A stretch of DNA of 5,486 bases, taken from the NCBI GenBank assembly GCA_013286765.1, contig JABDFB010000110.1, forward strand, positions 1 to 5,486. The letters are read 5' to 3'. This document shows positions 4,375-5,486 of the stretch, piece after piece. The position numbers and the translations under genes were made by a program. Positions within the stretch are counted from its first letter, which is position 1; every line of letters starts with the position of its first letter. The notes below the pieces were generated by a model. The model did not search any database, was not told the DNA's origin, and saw only the letters and a program-made list of their open reading frames with translations. This stretch comes from Deltaproteobacteria bacterium. GTDB lineage: Bacteria > Bdellovibrionota > UBA1018.

Positions 4375-5486
4375 TGGTGGGCTCGATAAAGTAACCGATT
4401 TTCTTATCGGCTCCCCCGCCTACCAAAATTTTAGCGTCTGCAGATTTTTTGGCGTGGTTGATAAACGATGTAATTTTCTTGAACGCTCGTTCATCGATTA
4501 CGGCATTCACAAAATTACTAAAATCACGCACGTCCCCTACTTTCAATGAACGCACTTCTTCTAAGAGCGGAGCCTTTAGCTTTTTCCATATTGACTGTGG
4601 AATATAGGCGCGTGAAGCTGCTGAGCACTTTTGCCCTTGATACTCGTAAGCACCTCGAACCAGTCCGGTCTTCACGGCTTCCCAGTCCGCAGAAGGATGC
4701 ACGAAAACAAAGTCTTTACCACCCGTCTCCCCAACCAGTCTCGGGTAAGAACGGTACCCTGATATCGATTCTCCAACAGTCCTCCAAATAGTTTGGAACG
4801 TTGCTGTGGAGCCCGTAAAATGCACTCCCGCCAAATTATGCATCGGAAGAAGCGTCTCTCCGGTCAGCGGACCATCAGCCGGAATAAAATTAATCACTCC
4901 GGGTGGAACTCCCGCTTCGATAAAAAGCTTCATCGTGTAATAAGCAGCCAACATCTGCGTATCGGAGGGCTTCCACAGCACCGTATTTCCCAACATGGCT
5001 GGAGTAGCTGGAAGATTCGCAGCGATAGCACTAAAATTAAAAGGAGTAATTGCGAGAACAAAGCCCTCGAGTGGGCGGTAGTCCGTAGAATTTTTTGTTC
5101 CATCGACGGACAGCGGCTGAACATTCAAGATTTCTTGGTAAAAATAGGCGTTGAATCTCAAAAAATCGATCAGTTCACACGCTGAGTCTATTTCTGCCTG
5201 ATAGATGTTCTTGGACTGCCCCAGCATCGTGGCGGCATTTAATAGATCGCGGTACGGACCTGCAGCCAGATCTGCCGCTTTCAAAAATATCTCGACTCGC
5301 TTTTCCCAGCTAAGCGCTTCCCACGCCCCCTTGGCCTTCTCGCTTGCTGCTACCGCCTGAGTCAGCACTTTTTTATCCGCTAAATGAAATTCCGCCAAAA
5401 CATGCCTGTGATCATGGGGCATGACGACTTTTCGTTTTTTCCCCGTCCGAACCTCTTTGCCTCCAATAATACAAGGTATGTCTAGC
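4106..5486 (-). CDS. pruA: 1-pyrroline-5-carboxylate dehydrogenase (L-glutamate gamma-semialdehyde dehydrogenase), both ends incomplete
   Basis: This is an ALDH-superfamily enzyme of the ALDH4A1/PruA type, which oxidises glutamate gamma-semialdehyde to glutamate with NAD+ in proline catabolism. The frame is open from the right window edge; codons upstream of the ATG at 5422 encode IPCIIGGKEVRTG, conserved family sequence, so that ATG is internal and the true start lies outside. Counting from that Met: the Rossmann/NAD region includes AITPFNFSA (124-132) and GNTVLWKPSD (145-154), HFTGST (201-206) follows, the catalytic-loop Glu232 lies in GETGGKD, and the nucleophile Cys266 in YQGQKCSAAS; the 34-residue Glu-Cys spacing equals that of human ALDH4A1 (Glu314, Cys348). 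EEIFGPVLTVFVY (363-375) is the last recognisable block. Thereafter the roughly 100 residues with NFYxN and GQQPFGGARASGT are absent, replaced by about 62 residues that are antisense to the neighbouring gene. Substrate-anchor and oligomerisation elements are therefore missing, and the product is probably inactive: a pseudogene-like 3' truncation. Confidence 0.93.
   Translation of the reverse strand, partial: LDIPCIIGGKEVRTGKKRKVVMPHDHRHVLAEFHLADKKVLTQAVAASEKAKGAWEALSWEKRVEIFLKAADLAAGPYRDLLNAATMLGQSKNIYQAEIDSACELIDFLRFNAYFYQEILNVQPLSVDGTKNSTDYRPLEGFVLAITPFNFSAIAANLPATPAMLGNTVLWKPSDTQMLAAYYTMKLFIEAGVPPGVINFIPADGPLTGETLLPMHNLAGVHFTGSTATFQTIWRTVGESISGYRSYPRLVGETGGKDFVFVHPSADWEAVKTGLVRGAYEYQGQKCSAASRAYIPQSIWKKLKAPLLEEVRSLKVGDVRDFSNFVNAVIDERAFKKITSFINHAKKSADAKILVGGGADKKIGYFIEPTIIQAGKPNYKSMVEEIFGPVLTVFVYTLDIQTLGAYGQTIYEYQTGTDSGSYASCFCTLFLYTLIFYLFRCSSASLPPTFSLNFFYLSS
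4285..4300. other. Breakpoint between P5CDH and the C2H2-like gene
   Basis: P5CDH homology on the - strand ends at codons 4298-4309 (VFVY) and is not resumed in any frame to the left. The position is estimated from loss of family resemblance, so it is uncertain by some 10-20 bases. I see no insertion-sequence end, tRNA or long direct repeat there. It marks either a recombination or insertion junction in the genome or a chimeric join in the assembly. Confidence 0.6.

Noticed and set aside
4283..5185. Several + strand open frames of 80-130 codons opposite P5CDH
   Set aside because: They are antisense to strongly conserved P5CDH codons and have no Shine-Dalgarno or recognisable protein content.
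5420..5422. ATG as start of P5CDH
   Set aside because: The frame remains open to the right edge and the upstream codons encode conserved P5CDH sequence (IPCIIGGKEVRTG); the Met lies inside the conserved VVMPHDH block.
1..5486. tRNA or rRNA genes, CRISPR arrays, insertion sequences
   Set aside because: I found no cloverleaf, rRNA core sequence, regularly spaced repeats or transposase-like protein anywhere in the window.

Overview
The window suggests a moderately AT-rich Gram-negative bacterium. Evidence is a Sec-exported lipoprotein, a kinase-like UbiB/ABC1 protein with two C-terminal membrane segments, and a class-4 type 1-pyrroline-5-carboxylate dehydrogenase (P5CDH). The mix would suit a Bdellovibrionota/Oligoflexia-like or protist-associated lineage, but this placement is an impression from the protein types, not a demonstrated assignment.

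Layout from left to right: (1) the 3' two-thirds of a UbiB/AarF (ABC1) family gene, cut by the left edge (+ strand); (2) a short intergenic spacer with an inverted repeat that covers the next gene's Shine-Dalgarno; (3) a lipoprotein zincin with a metzincin-type zinc motif and Met-turn (+); (4) a spacer with a plausible promoter; (5) an exported protein ending in a textbook C3HC4 RING finger (+); (6) a very AT-rich spacer; (7) an exported protein with a basic, nuclear-localisation-like cluster and a degenerate C2H2 zinc-finger-like motif (+); (8) convergent to it, a P5CDH gene (- strand) whose 5' end is cut by the right edge and whose conserved C-terminal part, roughly 100 residues, is missing.

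The last two genes overlap tail to tail by 269 bp. P5CDH homology stops abruptly near position 4298, exactly where the C2H2-like gene begins to read antisense into it. So the C2H2-like gene ends in about 25 codons of reversed P5CDH sequence, and P5CDH ends in about 60 codons of reversed C2H2-gene sequence. This is either a real recombination/insertion breakpoint or an assembly chimera.

The main point of interest is the adjacent pair of exported proteins with eukaryote-like zinc-finger modules (RING, then C2H2-like with a basic cluster). They sit next to a surface metallopeptidase and are flanked by a breakpoint. They could be host-directed effectors (RING: ubiquitin ligase; basic cluster plus finger: nuclear targeting), but that is inference. 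UbiB and P5CDH are ordinary housekeeping metabolism (quinone-linked and proline catabolism) and have no evident functional tie to the middle genes.
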